Part shown: positions 26,321 through 35,267 of the stretch, one piece after another
Numbering within the stretch: position 1 is the first letter of the stretch
Layout of the letters: the number at the start of each line of letters is the position of its first letter
From: an uncultured Saprospiraceae bacterium
GTDB lineage: Bacteria > Bacteroidota > Bacteroidia > Chitinophagales > Saprospiraceae
NCBI GenBank assembly: GCA_937929835.1
Contig: CALFUU010000052.1
Location: forward strand, 1-64,000
Direction of reading: 5' to 3'
Length of the DNA stretch: 64,000 bases
The notes under the pieces: model-generated
What the model saw: only the letters and a program-made list of their open reading frames with translations
Database searches by the model: none
What the model was told of the DNA's origin: nothing
Position numbers and translations under genes: made by a program

Positions 26321-26824
26321 ATGAAGATACCTTCAGGCATTACGACAAATAGGGGTTTTGATCTCGCCGAAATGGCAGATCAAAACCCCGTTTTATTGAT
26401 ATTCCTCCGTCATTTTGGTTGCATCTTTTGTAGAGAGTCACTTTATGACCTTGGTCAGGAGCAAAGTTTTTTCCAAGAGCGCTCGGTCAGACTCGTTTTT
26501 GTTCATATGGATTCTAATGAGCAAGCTGAGTCGTATTTTAAGAAGTATGGGCTTACAGATGCCCAGCATATATCTGACCCTGAGTGCAGATTATATCAGC
26601 ACTTTGGACTTGAAAAAGGAAGAGTCAGCCAACTCTTCGGGCTTAAGACTTGGATGAGAGGATTTGAAGCCAATAAGAAAGGTGTGCATTACCAGCTCAA
26701 AAAAGCTGGTGACAGTTTGCAAATGCCAGGAGTCTTTGTTTTGGACCAAGGAGAAGTAAAGAATAGCTTTATCCATAATAGCATTGCAGATCAACCAGAC
26801 TACATCAAGCTTCTCGACTACTAA
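26321..26824 (+). CDS. Peroxiredoxin-like redox protein (AhpC/TSA-2, PRXL2/SelL type)
   Basis: 167 residues, thioredoxin fold with a CxxC pair in RHFGCIFCRES (Cys34, Cys37), a VHMDSNEQAESYFKKYG segment and MPGVFVLDQGEV before the last strand. This fits the AhpC/TSA-like family 2, which includes SelL-related and PRXL2 proteins, thought to act in thiol redox reactions. It starts 7 bases after mdh, so the two share a transcript. No signal peptide, so cytoplasmic. Confidence 0.83.
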   Translation: MKIPSGITTNRGFDLAEMADQNPVLLIFLRHFGCIFCRESLYDLGQEQSFFQERSVRLVFVHMDSNEQAESYFKKYGLTDAQHISDPECRLYQHFGLEKGRVSQLFGLKTWMRGFEANKKGVHYQLKKAGDSLQMPGVFVLDQGEVKNSFIHNSIADQPDYIKLLDY

Positions 26825-26842
26825 ACTCTAAGAAAAGAACTA

Positions 26843-26866
26843 GAACAATGTTGTAACATATTGTTC
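26843..26866. repeat. Imperfect palindrome between prx-like gene and secreted protein gene
   Basis: GAACAAT and ATTGTTC flank a further ATGTT/AACAT pairing; together they give an almost complete hairpin or two-fold operator of about 24 bases. There is no T-run, so it is a poor intrinsic terminator. It lies 18 bases after the stop of the redox gene and 78 before the next ATG. Confidence 0.45.
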
Positions 26867-26944
26867 AGTTAGGATCGTTAATATCTGTAGGTAGCTTGCT
26901 CAGCTCATTAGCCTTAGAACTTATTCACATTAAATCAAGGAATT

Positions 26945-27787
26945 ATGATTCGTATAATCGTTGCAGTGCATTTCTTACTTCTGTCAGCTTCTCTAATCGC
27001 ACAAGAATTAGAATCTGAGTTATTTTTCTATGGAGATGTAATGACTTATGCATTTGAGGATGAGAATAGAATGCGTGCCGCCAATGAGTTCGCTATATTG
27101 CTAGAGACCTACTTAGGCAATGATCCTATGCTAGATAAAGAAGCAGATTTCAAAAAGTATCTAATCGTCTTGGACTTGGATAAAGGCAGAAAGCTCATCA
27201 GCTGGAAGGCTAGACTTAAAGCGCATAAATATAGGTATGGTTGCTATCTTCTCGAGAAAGGCAAAGACCCAAGACCATTTAAAAGAACAGAAGCATTGAC
27301 AGCTGACATGGCATTTATGACTTCAACTGCTGATGATTGGTACGGTTGTCAATACTACAACTTTAAAAAGATGTCTAAGGACAAGTATCTTATTTTAGGC
27401 ATAGATCCTACTAGTGAATATGATAATCAGAAAATCGCTGATATACTCACTTTTAATAAAGACGGTTCTATTACACTTGGAGGTCCCCACTTTGAGGACA
27501 AGGAGTCTCCTGGCACCTATGCCAACCGCATCATTATCTCTTATTCTTCTGATGCAGCGGTAACCTTTAACTATAACCCGCAACTGGACATACTCATTAA
27601 AGATCACTTAGAACCACGTCTCGGAATGCAAGCCGGTCAAGGAGCGACCAATATTCCTGACGGCACATACGAGGGATATAAGTTGGAAAAGGATAAGTGG
27701 AAGTATGTAGAGAAAATTTTTGATCATGTCTATGAGACTGCCCCGATTCCAAAACCTACACAAAGTGGTTTGTTTAAGGGAAAGTAA
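26945..27787 (+). CDS. Secreted protein of unknown function
   Basis: 280 residues, not recognised. A cleavable signal peptide is clear (MIRIIVAVHFLLLSASLIAQ). The mature part is mixed alpha/beta with two cysteines (YRYGCYL, DWYGCQYY), a repeated Tyr/Lys-rich character and the segments GSITLGGPHFEDKESPG and RIIISYSSDAAVTF. No sorting domain or lipobox, so probably periplasmic. Its 3' end overlaps tilS by 14 bases, convergent. Confidence 0.75.
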   Translation: MIRIIVAVHFLLLSASLIAQELESELFFYGDVMTYAFEDENRMRAANEFAILLETYLGNDPMLDKEADFKKYLIVLDLDKGRKLISWKARLKAHKYRYGCYLLEKGKDPRPFKRTEALTADMAFMTSTADDWYGCQYYNFKKMSKDKYLILGIDPTSEYDNQKIADILTFNKDGSITLGGPHFEDKESPGTYANRIIISYSSDAAVTFNYNPQLDILIKDHLEPRLGMQAGQGATNIPDGTYEGYKLEKDKWKYVEKIFDHVYETAPIPKPTQSGLFKGK

Positions 27788-29054
27788 TTTTGGAAATTAG
27801 AAGAAAAGGACCGTCTTTTTCCACCTTATAATCTTCTGAATTCATTATTGAAGGAACCCAAATTACTTCATCCTTGTGAGTAAAAATGGGTACGGTTTGC
27901 TTCTCTATCAAGTCGATTTTCTTATCCGAAAAAACTTTTTTAAGCTTCTTCGTTTTTCCACCCATTCCGAGTGGCTTTATCACGTCGCCAGCTTCCCAAC
28001 GCCTTATGAGCATATCAGCTGGCATCAAGTAAGTTGGAATTGTACACGCGTTTTTATCGTGTAACCTGTCAGCTGTATCCTCTATGGATAGAGTAAATCG
28101 ATAGTTATTTATGATAATCGATAAAGGCAATTGAGTCAGATCTACTTGCAATGGTTTCCATAAGACAGGTTTGGCATCTATAATAAGATGGTCAGAGCCT
28201 ACGACACATATCTTATCATCGGTATAGAAAGTGGCTCCTTTATGGGATAGAGAAGAATGTATCTGACTACAAATATCTCTGCCAAATCCATACTCTTTGA
28301 TTATGTGATAAAGGAATGTTGAGGAATAATCTTGTAGGTTTTCCTTGAGGATTCTGAGTTGTGCATTCTTTCTTTGAGGTCGTATTTTGTCTGCTATTAA
28401 TGATGTAAGTAAGAGCTGGTCTTGCCGTGTTCGCTCGGAAAGAGATATAAGCCTCTGACTAACATTTTTATCAATCACTGTAGTCAAGTCTGGAAGTATC
28501 TGATTCCTGATAAGATTGCGGAGGTATTTGTTTTCTGTATTGGAACTGTCCTCTCTGTATTCAAGATGGTGCGCTGTAGCATAAGCTATTATGTCCGCTT
28601 TAGAAAATTGTAAGAGCGGTCTCAGAACAGGCCCATTGATTTCTGGAATACCAACTACTGACCTACCGTTTAGAAAATTGAGAAAGATGGTTTCGACCTC
28701 GTCATCACGATGATGTGCCGTCAATATTTTGTCATACCCTAACGAAGCAAAGAATTTGTAACGCTCTTTGTGAGCCCAATCGTGAAAATTGCCTTTAGGT
28801 TCCTTAGGACTTAGGTTATGTATATGGCAAGTCAGATTGTTTATGGTTGCATAATTTTCTACAAAGTATCTATCCTCGGTCGATTGTCCATCTCGTGTAT
28901 GATGATCTATGTGGGCAACACTATGGGATAGGCCACACCCCAATAATAGGTTAGAAAGCACCATAGAATCTATTCCACCACTCATAGCGACAAGAATTCT
29001 ATCTTCTAAAGTTATTTCTAACTGAACCAATTGTTTTTTAAACCTATTTAACAA
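27774..29054 (-). CDS. tilS: tRNA(Ile)-lysidine synthetase
   Basis: 426 residues. Attaches lysine to C34 of the CAU-anticodon tRNA-Ile so that it reads AUA. PP-loop AMSGGIDSMVL (Ser25-Ser30), HIDHHTRDG, TAHHRDDEVETIFLNFL, and RPLLQFSKADI are typical; the C-terminal substrate-binding domain has IKPLGMGGKTKKLKKVFSDKKI. The start is TTG; the frame closes at a TAG seven codons upstream and the only nearby ATG is at the P-loop. Divergent from a small lipoprotein gene, also TTG-started. Confidence 0.96.
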   Translation of the reverse strand: MLNRFKKQLVQLEITLEDRILVAMSGGIDSMVLSNLLLGCGLSHSVAHIDHHTRDGQSTEDRYFVENYATINNLTCHIHNLSPKEPKGNFHDWAHKERYKFFASLGYDKILTAHHRDDEVETIFLNFLNGRSVVGIPEINGPVLRPLLQFSKADIIAYATAHHLEYREDSSNTENKYLRNLIRNQILPDLTTVIDKNVSQRLISLSERTRQDQLLLTSLIADKIRPQRKNAQLRILKENLQDYSSTFLYHIIKEYGFGRDICSQIHSSLSHKGATFYTDDKICVVGSDHLIIDAKPVLWKPLQVDLTQLPLSIIINNYRFTLSIEDTADRLHDKNACTIPTYLMPADMLIRRWEAGDVIKPLGMGGKTKKLKKVFSDKKIDLIEKQTVPIFTHKDEVIWVPSIMNSEDYKVEKDGPFLLISKITFP

Positions 29055-29088
29055 CTTTCCTATATTGCCGTTCTAAAATGCGAAGATC

Positions 29089-29712
29089 TTGAAAATACAA
29101 TCATTTACCTATCTATTGTTTATATCGCTTACTCTCTTAGCTTGTAAGAGCGATCCAGTAAGACCCACGAGCACAGTCAATAATATGCAAGGGTCAGGTG
29201 GTGTCGTCGAGGAAGAGCGGGTTGTTACAGAGCCAAAAACCTCTAAGGATACCGCACCACGCGACCGATTGCGCTATAAAGTTAAGTTGACAGATGAAAA
29301 AGCCATAGTCAAACATAGAGCTTCTGCACTCAACATCCTTAATTATAGATTGAAGAATGATGATTCATATATGGCCATGATAGAAGCGGATACTTGGGAG
29401 TATGCCTTTGTATTTGACGGAGAGATGTCAGCGCTTGGTGTCCACGACGGCATATGGATAGACTTTAAGAAAGACCACACATATACCTATGGAAAGAATA
29501 ATGTTATCCATGGCACAGGTAAGTATAATTATCAGCTAGATAGAGGCGAATTGCTGATGATAGACGATCAGCCAGGCAAGAAACCTGAAGAATGGACTAT
29601 TAAGTCAGCTGATGATACTATGATTATGGTCGGTACTGCAACCTATAACGATAACCATATCCAAATGAAACTTGTCAAGGTGCCAGATGCTATTCAGCAA
29701 CAAAAAGGCTAG
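29089..29712 (+). CDS. Small lipoprotein of unknown function
   Basis: 207 residues, not recognised. TTG start followed by a lipoprotein signal, FTYLLFISLTLLACKS, with the lipid cysteine at ~19. A Thr/Ser/Pro-rich linker (~20-65) precedes a compact domain with antiparallel strands (WEYAFVFDGEM, GIWIDFKKDHTYTYG, GELLMIDDQPGK, DTMIMVGTATYND). The last part looks like a lipocalin-type or meander beta-barrel, but this is a guess from strand pattern. Stops one base before the convergent mltG ends. Confidence 0.72.
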   Translation: MKIQSFTYLLFISLTLLACKSDPVRPTSTVNNMQGSGGVVEEERVVTEPKTSKDTAPRDRLRYKVKLTDEKAIVKHRASALNILNYRLKNDDSYMAMIEADTWEYAFVFDGEMSALGVHDGIWIDFKKDHTYTYGKNNVIHGTGKYNYQLDRGELLMIDDQPGKKPEEWTIKSADDTMIMVGTATYNDNHIQMKLVKVPDAIQQQKG

Positions 29713-29713
29713 C

Positions 29714-30733
29714 CTATTTATAGATTTTGAGCTTATTTAGAAAGGCTCTGTACTTATCAGCATTTCTATTGTGCTCTATCAAGCTCCTAGCAAACTGGTG
29801 CTGCCCTGAGTTATCTGGTGCTGCACAGAAGTAGAGATACTTGTGTTTTTCATAATTGAGTACGGCATCTATACTTGATACATCTGGCATACAGATAGGA
29901 CCAGGAGGTAGTCCTTTGTATTTGTATGTATTGTAAGGGGAATCTTTGGAGAGGTGTCTGTTCAGGACTCTTTTTATGGTAAAATCTTGATTGGCAAAGA
30001 CGACCGTGGGATCAGCTTGTAGCAATTGTCCACGTTTAAGCCTATTGATATATACGCCTGCTACCCGCGGCTTTTCTTCATTTACTAGAGTTTCTTTTTG
30101 GACTATTGAAGCCAATGTATAGACCTCCTCTTTTGTCATATCTAGACTGGCTAGCTTTTTTGTTCTGGATTTGTTGTAGAAGGTCTTCTGCTCTGAGGCG
30201 AAGCGACTGATAACCGATTCAGGTGAGGAGTTCCAAAATATTTGGTATGTATTCGGAATAAACAGAGTCATAACGGTCTCTCTAGTGACTCCATATTTCT
30301 TCAGTGTTGCGGGTGCGACAAAATGATTAAGGAAAGAAAAGCTGTCTGATTCTAGCTTAGAAGCCATCATTCCGCATAGTTGCTCTATATTTCGAGCATT
30401 GTTAAATGTCAACGATAAGGCTTGTTGGTTACCTCTTCTTAGATTTGATATCAATTCTTTGTTACTCCAACCTTGCTCTAGTTTATATCTCCCTGGCTTA
30501 GGCGTATCAAACTGCATCAACTTGGCGACCAAATTGAATGAAGTCGGCTCCACCGCATAATCTGACTCTAGACCAGCAATTAATGCCTCATAACTAGAGC
30601 CTGTAGGTACATAATAGAAGGATTCTTCGTCTGGCAGCTCTACGGCACTACCAAAAATGATCTTGTACCCATAAAGGCCTACGATAAAGGCTATTAGAGT
30701 ACAGATCAGAAAGAAATAATAAAGTTTCTTCAT
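29714..30733 (-). CDS. mltG: Endolytic murein transglycosylase MltG
   Basis: 339 residues. Single N-terminal transmembrane helix (residues ~4-28), then a LysM-like subdomain (YYVPTGSSYEALIAGL) and the YceG catalytic domain: FIPNTYQIFW, ASIVQKET with the active-site glutamate, VAGVYINRLKRGQLLQADPTV, and PYNTYKYKGLPPGPICMP. It cuts growing glycan strands at the inner membrane. It lies 6 bases after panB in the same direction. Confidence 0.95.
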   Translation of the reverse strand: MKKLYYFFLICTLIAFIVGLYGYKIIFGSAVELPDEESFYYVPTGSSYEALIAGLESDYAVEPTSFNLVAKLMQFDTPKPGRYKLEQGWSNKELISNLRRGNQQALSLTFNNARNIEQLCGMMASKLESDSFSFLNHFVAPATLKKYGVTRETVMTLFIPNTYQIFWNSSPESVISRFASEQKTFYNKSRTKKLASLDMTKEEVYTLASIVQKETLVNEEKPRVAGVYINRLKRGQLLQADPTVVFANQDFTIKRVLNRHLSKDSPYNTYKYKGLPPGPICMPDVSSIDAVLNYEKHKYLYFCAAPDNSGQHQFARSLIEHNRNADKYRAFLNKLKIYK

Positions 30734-30739
30734 CAGAGA

Positions 30740-31558
30740 TTAATACTGTTCCTTTTCATTTGGAAAGTCTGTCGACTTCACATCTTTAATGTAGTGCTCT
30801 ACGGCTTCCTTCATTATGTCATAGAGTGTGGCATACCGCCTTAAGAAGCGTGGATGAAATTCCTTTGTGATACCAAATAAATCATGGCTGACTAAGACTT
30901 GTCCATCTGTACCATTTCCTGCTCCTATACCTATAGTTGGTATGCTGAGTGTCTTTGAAACTTCAGTGGCCAGTTGGGCTGGGATTTTTTCCATCACCAA
31001 CCCGAAGACACCCGTTTCTTCAAGAAGTTTGGCGTCCTCAAGTAATTTTGCAGCCTCAGCTTCTTTCTTGGCTCTGACGGTATAGGTTCCAAACTTATAG
31101 ATGGACTGTGGTGTCAAGCCAAGATGACCCATCACAGGAACCCCGGCAGATAAAATTCGACTAACTGATTCTATGATCTCAGAGCCGCCTTCAAGTTTTA
31201 CAGCATGTGCTCCACTTTCCTTCATTATACGTATAGCAGACTCCAAGGCTAACTCCGAATTACCTTGATAAGAACCGAAAGGTAGATCGACCACAACCAG
31301 TGAGCGCTCCACTGCTCTTATAACTGAGGTCGCGTGGTATATCATTTGATCTAGTGTAATCGGAAGTGTCGTCTCATGGCCTGCCATAACATTGGAAGCC
31401 GAGTCTCCGACCAGGATCACATCTATGCCTGCAGCATCGATAATCTTAGCCATACTATAATCGTAGGCCGTCAACATACTTATTTTCTCTCCGGCATCTT
31501 TCATCCTTTTGAGGGTATGGACAGTCATTCTCTTTGCATCTTTGCTTACTGCTGACAT
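30740..31558 (-). CDS. panB: 3-methyl-2-oxobutanoate hydroxymethyltransferase
   Basis: 272 residues. First step of pantothenate synthesis: transfers a hydroxymethyl group from 5,10-methylene-THF to ketoisovalerate. Motifs: [36 protein letters not shown] (metal Asp), [29 protein letters not shown] and [18 protein letters not shown]. Upstream partner of mltG in a two-gene unit. Confidence 0.97.
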   Translation of the reverse strand: MSAVSKDAKRMTVHTLKRMKDAGEKISMLTAYDYSMAKIIDAAGIDVILVGDSASNVMAGHETTLPITLDQMIYHATSVIRAVERSLVVVDLPFGSYQGNSELALESAIRIMKESGAHAVKLEGGSEIIESVSRILSAGVPVMGHLGLTPQSIYKFGTYTVRAKKEAEAAKLLEDAKLLEETGVFGLVMEKIPAQLATEVSKTLSIPTIGIGAGNGTDGQVLVSHDLFGITKEFHPRFLRRYATLYDIMKEAVEHYIKDVKSTDFPNEKEQY

Positions 31559-31627
31559 TCTTTATTTGTTTCTATGATAGGCAAGATATAAAACGTCCCA
31601 TATAATTACCATATTTATTATTTGGCT

Positions 31628-31635
31628 TAATTTCG
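31628..31635 (+). promoter_or_regulatory. Near-consensus -7 box TAATTTCG close to ATG
   Basis: Seven of eight positions agree with TAnnTTTG. It ends six bases before the ATG at 31642, so the mRNA would be leaderless or nearly so. Confidence 0.35.
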
Positions 31636-31641
31636 CGGGCT

Positions 31642-32691
31642 ATGAGATATATCCTAGGTTTTATACTTTTCTCTGCTTTCGTGCTACTAGTCAGTTGTGA
31701 TAATACACTAGATATTGTTGAAGAATCGGGTGACATACCTGTAGTTTATGGATTTTTATCAGCTTCTGATACCATTCAGCTTATAAGAGTCGAAAGAGCT
31801 TTTATTGACGAAAATACATCTGGATTAGAGTTGGCTCAAGATCCTAGTAATTTCTTCTATGACGAGAGCACCACAGTAAGTCTGGTCAATCTAGACACAC
31901 AGGAAGAGTTTGCTATGACGAGAGTAGACGGAAATCAGATTGGATATGTGAGAGATACAGGTGTTTTTGCTAATGAACCTAACTATCTGTATGCTCTTGA
32001 TACGGATGCATTAAATCTTGATCTAGATAATCTAGAGACTGTCTATCAATTGCAGATACAGAGGCCTGGGGATTTGCCTCTAGTAACGGCGAGAACCTTG
32101 TTAGTAGGAGAGTCGCGTATAAGAAGACCACTGGAATCCAACCCCTCTATAGATTTTGGCAATTATATCAATCCAGTCCTCTTTATCTGGAGAAAAGGAA
32201 CCAATGCGAGGATTTATGACATCAATCTCCGTTTCAATTACCAAGAAAGAATAGCCAATAGCGGCGACGACTGGATTAATAAATCAGCAACCTGGGTAGT
32301 AGCTCAAAATATTGAAGATCCAGAAAACGCTAATGAATCAACGATAGAGTACAGTGAACGAGCAGAGCAGTTCTATAATTTTGTCGCGAACACGATCCCT
32401 GTAGATGAAAGTCTCATAAGAAGAGCAATCGATGTGGATGTACAGATTATAGGCGCTGGAGGAGGCGTCAATGAGGTTGACCAAGTAGATATTGTAGAAT
32501 ATATAAGAGTGGAAGGTGCTAACTTGGGTATAACTTCTACGCAGGTCGTGCCTTCAGTAACCAATCTTTCTGAAGGTAGAGGAATAGTTGGATCTACCTT
32601 CACAACAACGCTAGAAGGTGTAAGACTCACTGACCTCTCCAAAGATTCCTTGATCAATGGTCAGAGAACTCGAAATCTAAATTTCCAATAA
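31642..32691 (+). CDS. DUF4249-like surface lipoprotein
   Basis: 349 residues. Lipoprotein signal ends in LLVSC (Cys19). The start of the mature part, DIPVVYGFLSASDTIQLIRVERAF, and a beta-rich body with a long Asp/Asn-rich stretch resemble the DUF4249 family, surface lipoproteins frequently paired with TonB-dependent receptors in Bacteroidota. Here no receptor gene is next to it. Assignment to the family is moderate; lipoprotein status is firm. Confidence 0.62.
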   Translation: MRYILGFILFSAFVLLVSCDNTLDIVEESGDIPVVYGFLSASDTIQLIRVERAFIDENTSGLELAQDPSNFFYDESTTVSLVNLDTQEEFAMTRVDGNQIGYVRDTGVFANEPNYLYALDTDALNLDLDNLETVYQLQIQRPGDLPLVTARTLLVGESRIRRPLESNPSIDFGNYINPVLFIWRKGTNARIYDINLRFNYQERIANSGDDWINKSATWVVAQNIEDPENANESTIEYSERAEQFYNFVANTIPVDESLIRRAIDVDVQIIGAGGGVNEVDQVDIVEYIRVEGANLGITSTQVVPSVTNLSEGRGIVGSTFTTTLEGVRLTDLSKDSLINGQRTRNLNFQ

Positions 32692-32702
32692 GGTGGATTA
32701 AG

Positions 32703-32777
32703 ACATTTTGTCAGCCACATTGGCATCCTGTCCTCTTCTTGTCAGTCTGATACTTCCCAGATTAGTACATTTTGTCA
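32703..32777. repeat. Direct repeat ACATTTTGTCA upstream of dnaK
   Basis: Two identical 11-mers at 32703-32713 and 32767-32777, with a related TTGTCAG at 32739-32745. They lie 77-151 bases before the dnaK ATG in a 162-base spacer where no TAnnTTTG box is seen, so they may be part of the regulation of this heat-shock gene. Confidence 0.4.
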
Positions 32778-32853
32778 TAATTGTCTAAGGGCATACCATT
32801 TGATACAGTGTGGGTGTATTAAAAATCTTTAAAACAGAAATCAAAAAATACAC

Positions 32854-34770
32854 ATGGGTAAAATAATTGGAATAGACCTGGGAACTACTAACTCAGTGGT
32901 TGCTGTAATGGAAGGAAATGAGCCCGTTGTCATTCCTAATGACGAAGGGAGAAGGACTACGCCATCAGTAGTTGCATTCTTGGATAATGGTGAAAGAAAA
33001 GTGGGGGATCCCGCCAAAAGGCAAGCCATAACCAATCCTACAAAAACTATAGCCTCTGTCAAAAGGTTTATGGGGCAACGATTTGAGGAATGCGCTAAAG
33101 AAATAAGGCGCTCCGCCTTTGATGTTGTAAAAGGAGAAAACAGCACTATACGAATCAAAATTGATGATCGTCAATATACACCACAAGAGATCTCAGCGAT
33201 GGTCCTTCAGAAGATGAAGAAGACTGCTGAAGACTTTCTTGGTTCTGAAGTGACTGATGCTGTTATTACTGTACCTGCTTACTTCAATGATTCTCAGAGA
33301 CAAGCTACTAAAGAAGCTGGTGAGATCGCAGGGCTGAATGTCCAGAGAATTATCAATGAGCCTACAGCTGCAGCTTTAGCATATGGTCTAGATAAGAAAA
33401 ATCAAGATTCTACGATTGTTGTATATGACTTAGGGGGAGGTACCTTTGATGTCTCCATTCTAGAGTTGGGCGACGGTGTCTTTGAGGTTAAGTCTACAAA
33501 TGGAGATACTCACTTAGGTGGGGATGACTTTGATCAAGTACTTATAGATCATCTTGCAGAAACATTTATAAAGCAAGAAAACATAGATCTCAGAAAAGAT
33601 CCTATGGCACTACAACGTCTTAAAGAGGCTGCAGAAAAAGCTAAAATAGAATTGTCTGCTTCTGCTGAGACGGACATTAATCTTCCTTACGTAACAGCAG
33701 TAGATGGGGTGCCTAAGCACTTAGTACTAAAGTTATCTAGAGCAAAGTTCGAACAACTTGCTGATTCTCTAGTGGAGAGAACATTAGAACCTTGTAAAGA
33801 GGCACTTAAAGATGCAGGCTTGTCAATTACAGATATTGATGAAGTCATTTTGGTAGGTGGTTCTACTAGAATCCCTAAGATCCAAGAAACGGTAGAAAAG
33901 TTCTTTGGTAAAAAGCCAAATAGATCAGTCAATCCTGATGAGGTAGTTGCGGTAGGAGCTTCTATCCAAGGAGGTGTATTAAGTGGGGATGTCCAAGATG
34001 TCTTACTTCTAGATGTAACACCTCTATCTATGGGAATCGAGACGATGGGTGGAGTCTATGATGTTGTAATAGAAGCCAACTCTACTATTCCAACTAAGAA
34101 GTCTAAGACCTACTCTACGGCTGCTGATAATCAACCGAGTGTCGAGATTCATATTCTTCAGGGTGAAAGACCTATGGCCCAACAGAATAGAACAGTAGGG
34201 AGATTTATCTTAGGAGATATTCCACCAGCACCAAGAGGCGTACCTCAGATAGAGGTAAGTTTCGATATGGATGCAAATGGTATCCTTAATGTATCTGCAA
34301 AGGATAAGGGAACAGGTAAAGAACAAACCATTAAGATCGAAGCATCTACAGGTCTGTCTAAAGAAGAGATCGAAAAAATGAAAGCAGAAGCTGCTGCCAA
34401 CGCGGATACGGATAAGCAGGCAAGAGAAAATGCAGATAAGGTCAATCAGGCTGATAGTCTAATTTTCCAGACAGAAAAGCAAATGTCTGAATACGGTGAT
34501 AAGATACCAGAAGATAAGAAAGGGGCTATAGATACAGCTCTAGCAGAGCTAAAGGAAGCTCATAAGCTACAAGATATTGCTCAGATCGATACTGCTCTAG
34601 AGAAAATGAATACAGCTTGGCAAGCAGCTAGTCAGGATATATATGCTGCCTCTCAAGAAGGTGCAGCGGCGGACCCAGGTGCAGCTACAACAGACGCAGG
34701 AGCTAAAGATGGAGGTGACGGTAAAGAAGAAGTGACTGATGTAGAATTCGAAGAAGTCGACGATAAGTAG
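32854..34770 (+). CDS. dnaK: Chaperone DnaK (Hsp70)
   Basis: 638 residues. ATP-driven folding chaperone. [10 protein letters not shown] (phosphate 1), [20 protein letters not shown] in the ATPase domain; [15 protein letters not shown] at the linker, and the substrate-binding domain with TTIPTKKS-like [14 protein letters not shown]. The tail ends in an acidic EEVDDK motif. grpE and dnaJ are not adjacent. A strong terminator follows. Confidence 0.98.
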   Translation: MGKIIGIDLGTTNSVVAVMEGNEPVVIPNDEGRRTTPSVVAFLDNGERKVGDPAKRQAITNPTKTIASVKRFMGQRFEECAKEIRRSAFDVVKGENSTIRIKIDDRQYTPQEISAMVLQKMKKTAEDFLGSEVTDAVITVPAYFNDSQRQATKEAGEIAGLNVQRIINEPTAAALAYGLDKKNQDSTIVVYDLGGGTFDVSILELGDGVFEVKSTNGDTHLGGDDFDQVLIDHLAETFIKQENIDLRKDPMALQRLKEAAEKAKIELSASAETDINLPYVTAVDGVPKHLVLKLSRAKFEQLADSLVERTLEPCKEALKDAGLSITDIDEVILVGGSTRIPKIQETVEKFFGKKPNRSVNPDEVVAVGASIQGGVLSGDVQDVLLLDVTPLSMGIETMGGVYDVVIEANSTIPTKKSKTYSTAADNQPSVEIHILQGERPMAQQNRTVGRFILGDIPPAPRGVPQIEVSFDMDANGILNVSAKDKGTGKEQTIKIEASTGLSKEEIEKMKAEAAANADTDKQARENADKVNQADSLIFQTEKQMSEYGDKIPEDKKGAIDTALAELKEAHKLQDIAQIDTALEKMNTAWQAASQDIYAASQEGAAADPGAATTDAGAKDGGDGKEEVTDVEFEEVDDK

Positions 34771-34794
34771 AAATTTAATACGAGAATAAATTTC

Positions 34795-34828
34795 AAAGGC
34801 GAGCAATTTATTTTGTTCGCCTTTTTTT
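34795..34828 (+). terminator. Intrinsic terminator of dnaK
   Basis: AAAGGCGA (34795-34802) and TCGCCTTT (34817-34824) form a perfect 8-bp stem with a 14-base loop, followed by seven T's in total. It touches the stop codon of the convergent DCC gene. Confidence 0.9.
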
Positions 34829-35225
34829 ATTTTATAATACGACTATTCAGCTCTTCATTGAGCTTGCACATCGTCATATTTGAAGAAATAGCTAACCTTG
34901 ATTTTGCAATTAGATCATAAATAAAATTGGTAATTGCTTTAGGTGTATACCTCATAACTATTTGTAAAAATCTGAGACCATTTATAGTTTCAAGGATTTT
35001 CAGTATGGCTTCAGATTTGGTGTAGACTCGATCACCAGTCTTATAAACCAGCGTGTTCTTGTCTTGAATGTATTGCGTGGGGATAGTTTTTGATGCAGTA
35101 ATAGATTGGAGATGTGCATAATGAAGAATCGACTCAGTATCTAAACTGTCTAGATAGATGACTGCACGATTACAGAGGATACAATCCCCATCAATAAATA
35201 CTATGTGTTCTTGAGTTGGTTGCAT
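34827..35225 (-). CDS. DCC-family thiol-disulfide oxidoreductase-like protein (DUF393)
   Basis: 132 residues from the ATG at 35225. The family motif is IDGDCILCN (the DxxCxxC pattern) near residue 12-20, followed by YAHLQS and a C-terminal helical part. Members are small thioredoxin-related proteins of unclear substrate. A GTG at 35240 extends the frame by five codons, but these are the stem and T-run of the upstream gene's terminator, so the ATG directly behind the T-run is preferred. Any expression must come from terminator read-through or a promoter inside the hairpin region. Confidence 0.83.
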   Translation of the reverse strand: MQPTQEHIVFIDGDCILCNRAVIYLDSLDTESILHYAHLQSITASKTIPTQYIQDKNTLVYKTGDRVYTKSEAILKILETINGLRFLQIVMRYTPKAITNFIYDLIAKSRLAISSNMTMCKLNEELNSRIIK

Positions 35226-35257
35226 AAAAAAAGCCTTCACAATTAAGTAAAGGCTTT
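35226..35257 (-). terminator. Intrinsic terminator of S46 peptidase gene
   Basis: On the minus strand, AAGCCTT (35250-35256) and AAGGCTT (35231-35237) form a perfect stem with a 12-base loop, followed by a seven-T run that ends at the ATG of the next gene. Confidence 0.88.
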
Positions 35258-35267
35258 AGAGTAGATT

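Noticed and set aside
29714-30733. Possible loss of the MltG catalytic residue because the motif reads ASIVQKET instead of ASIVEKET
   Set aside because: The glutamate of the KET part, the better conserved acid in homologues I can recall, is present; the Gln position varies.
32715-32740. Possible sigma-54 site (TTGGCAT) upstream of dnaK
   Set aside because: The -12 GC element is missing at the required spacing.
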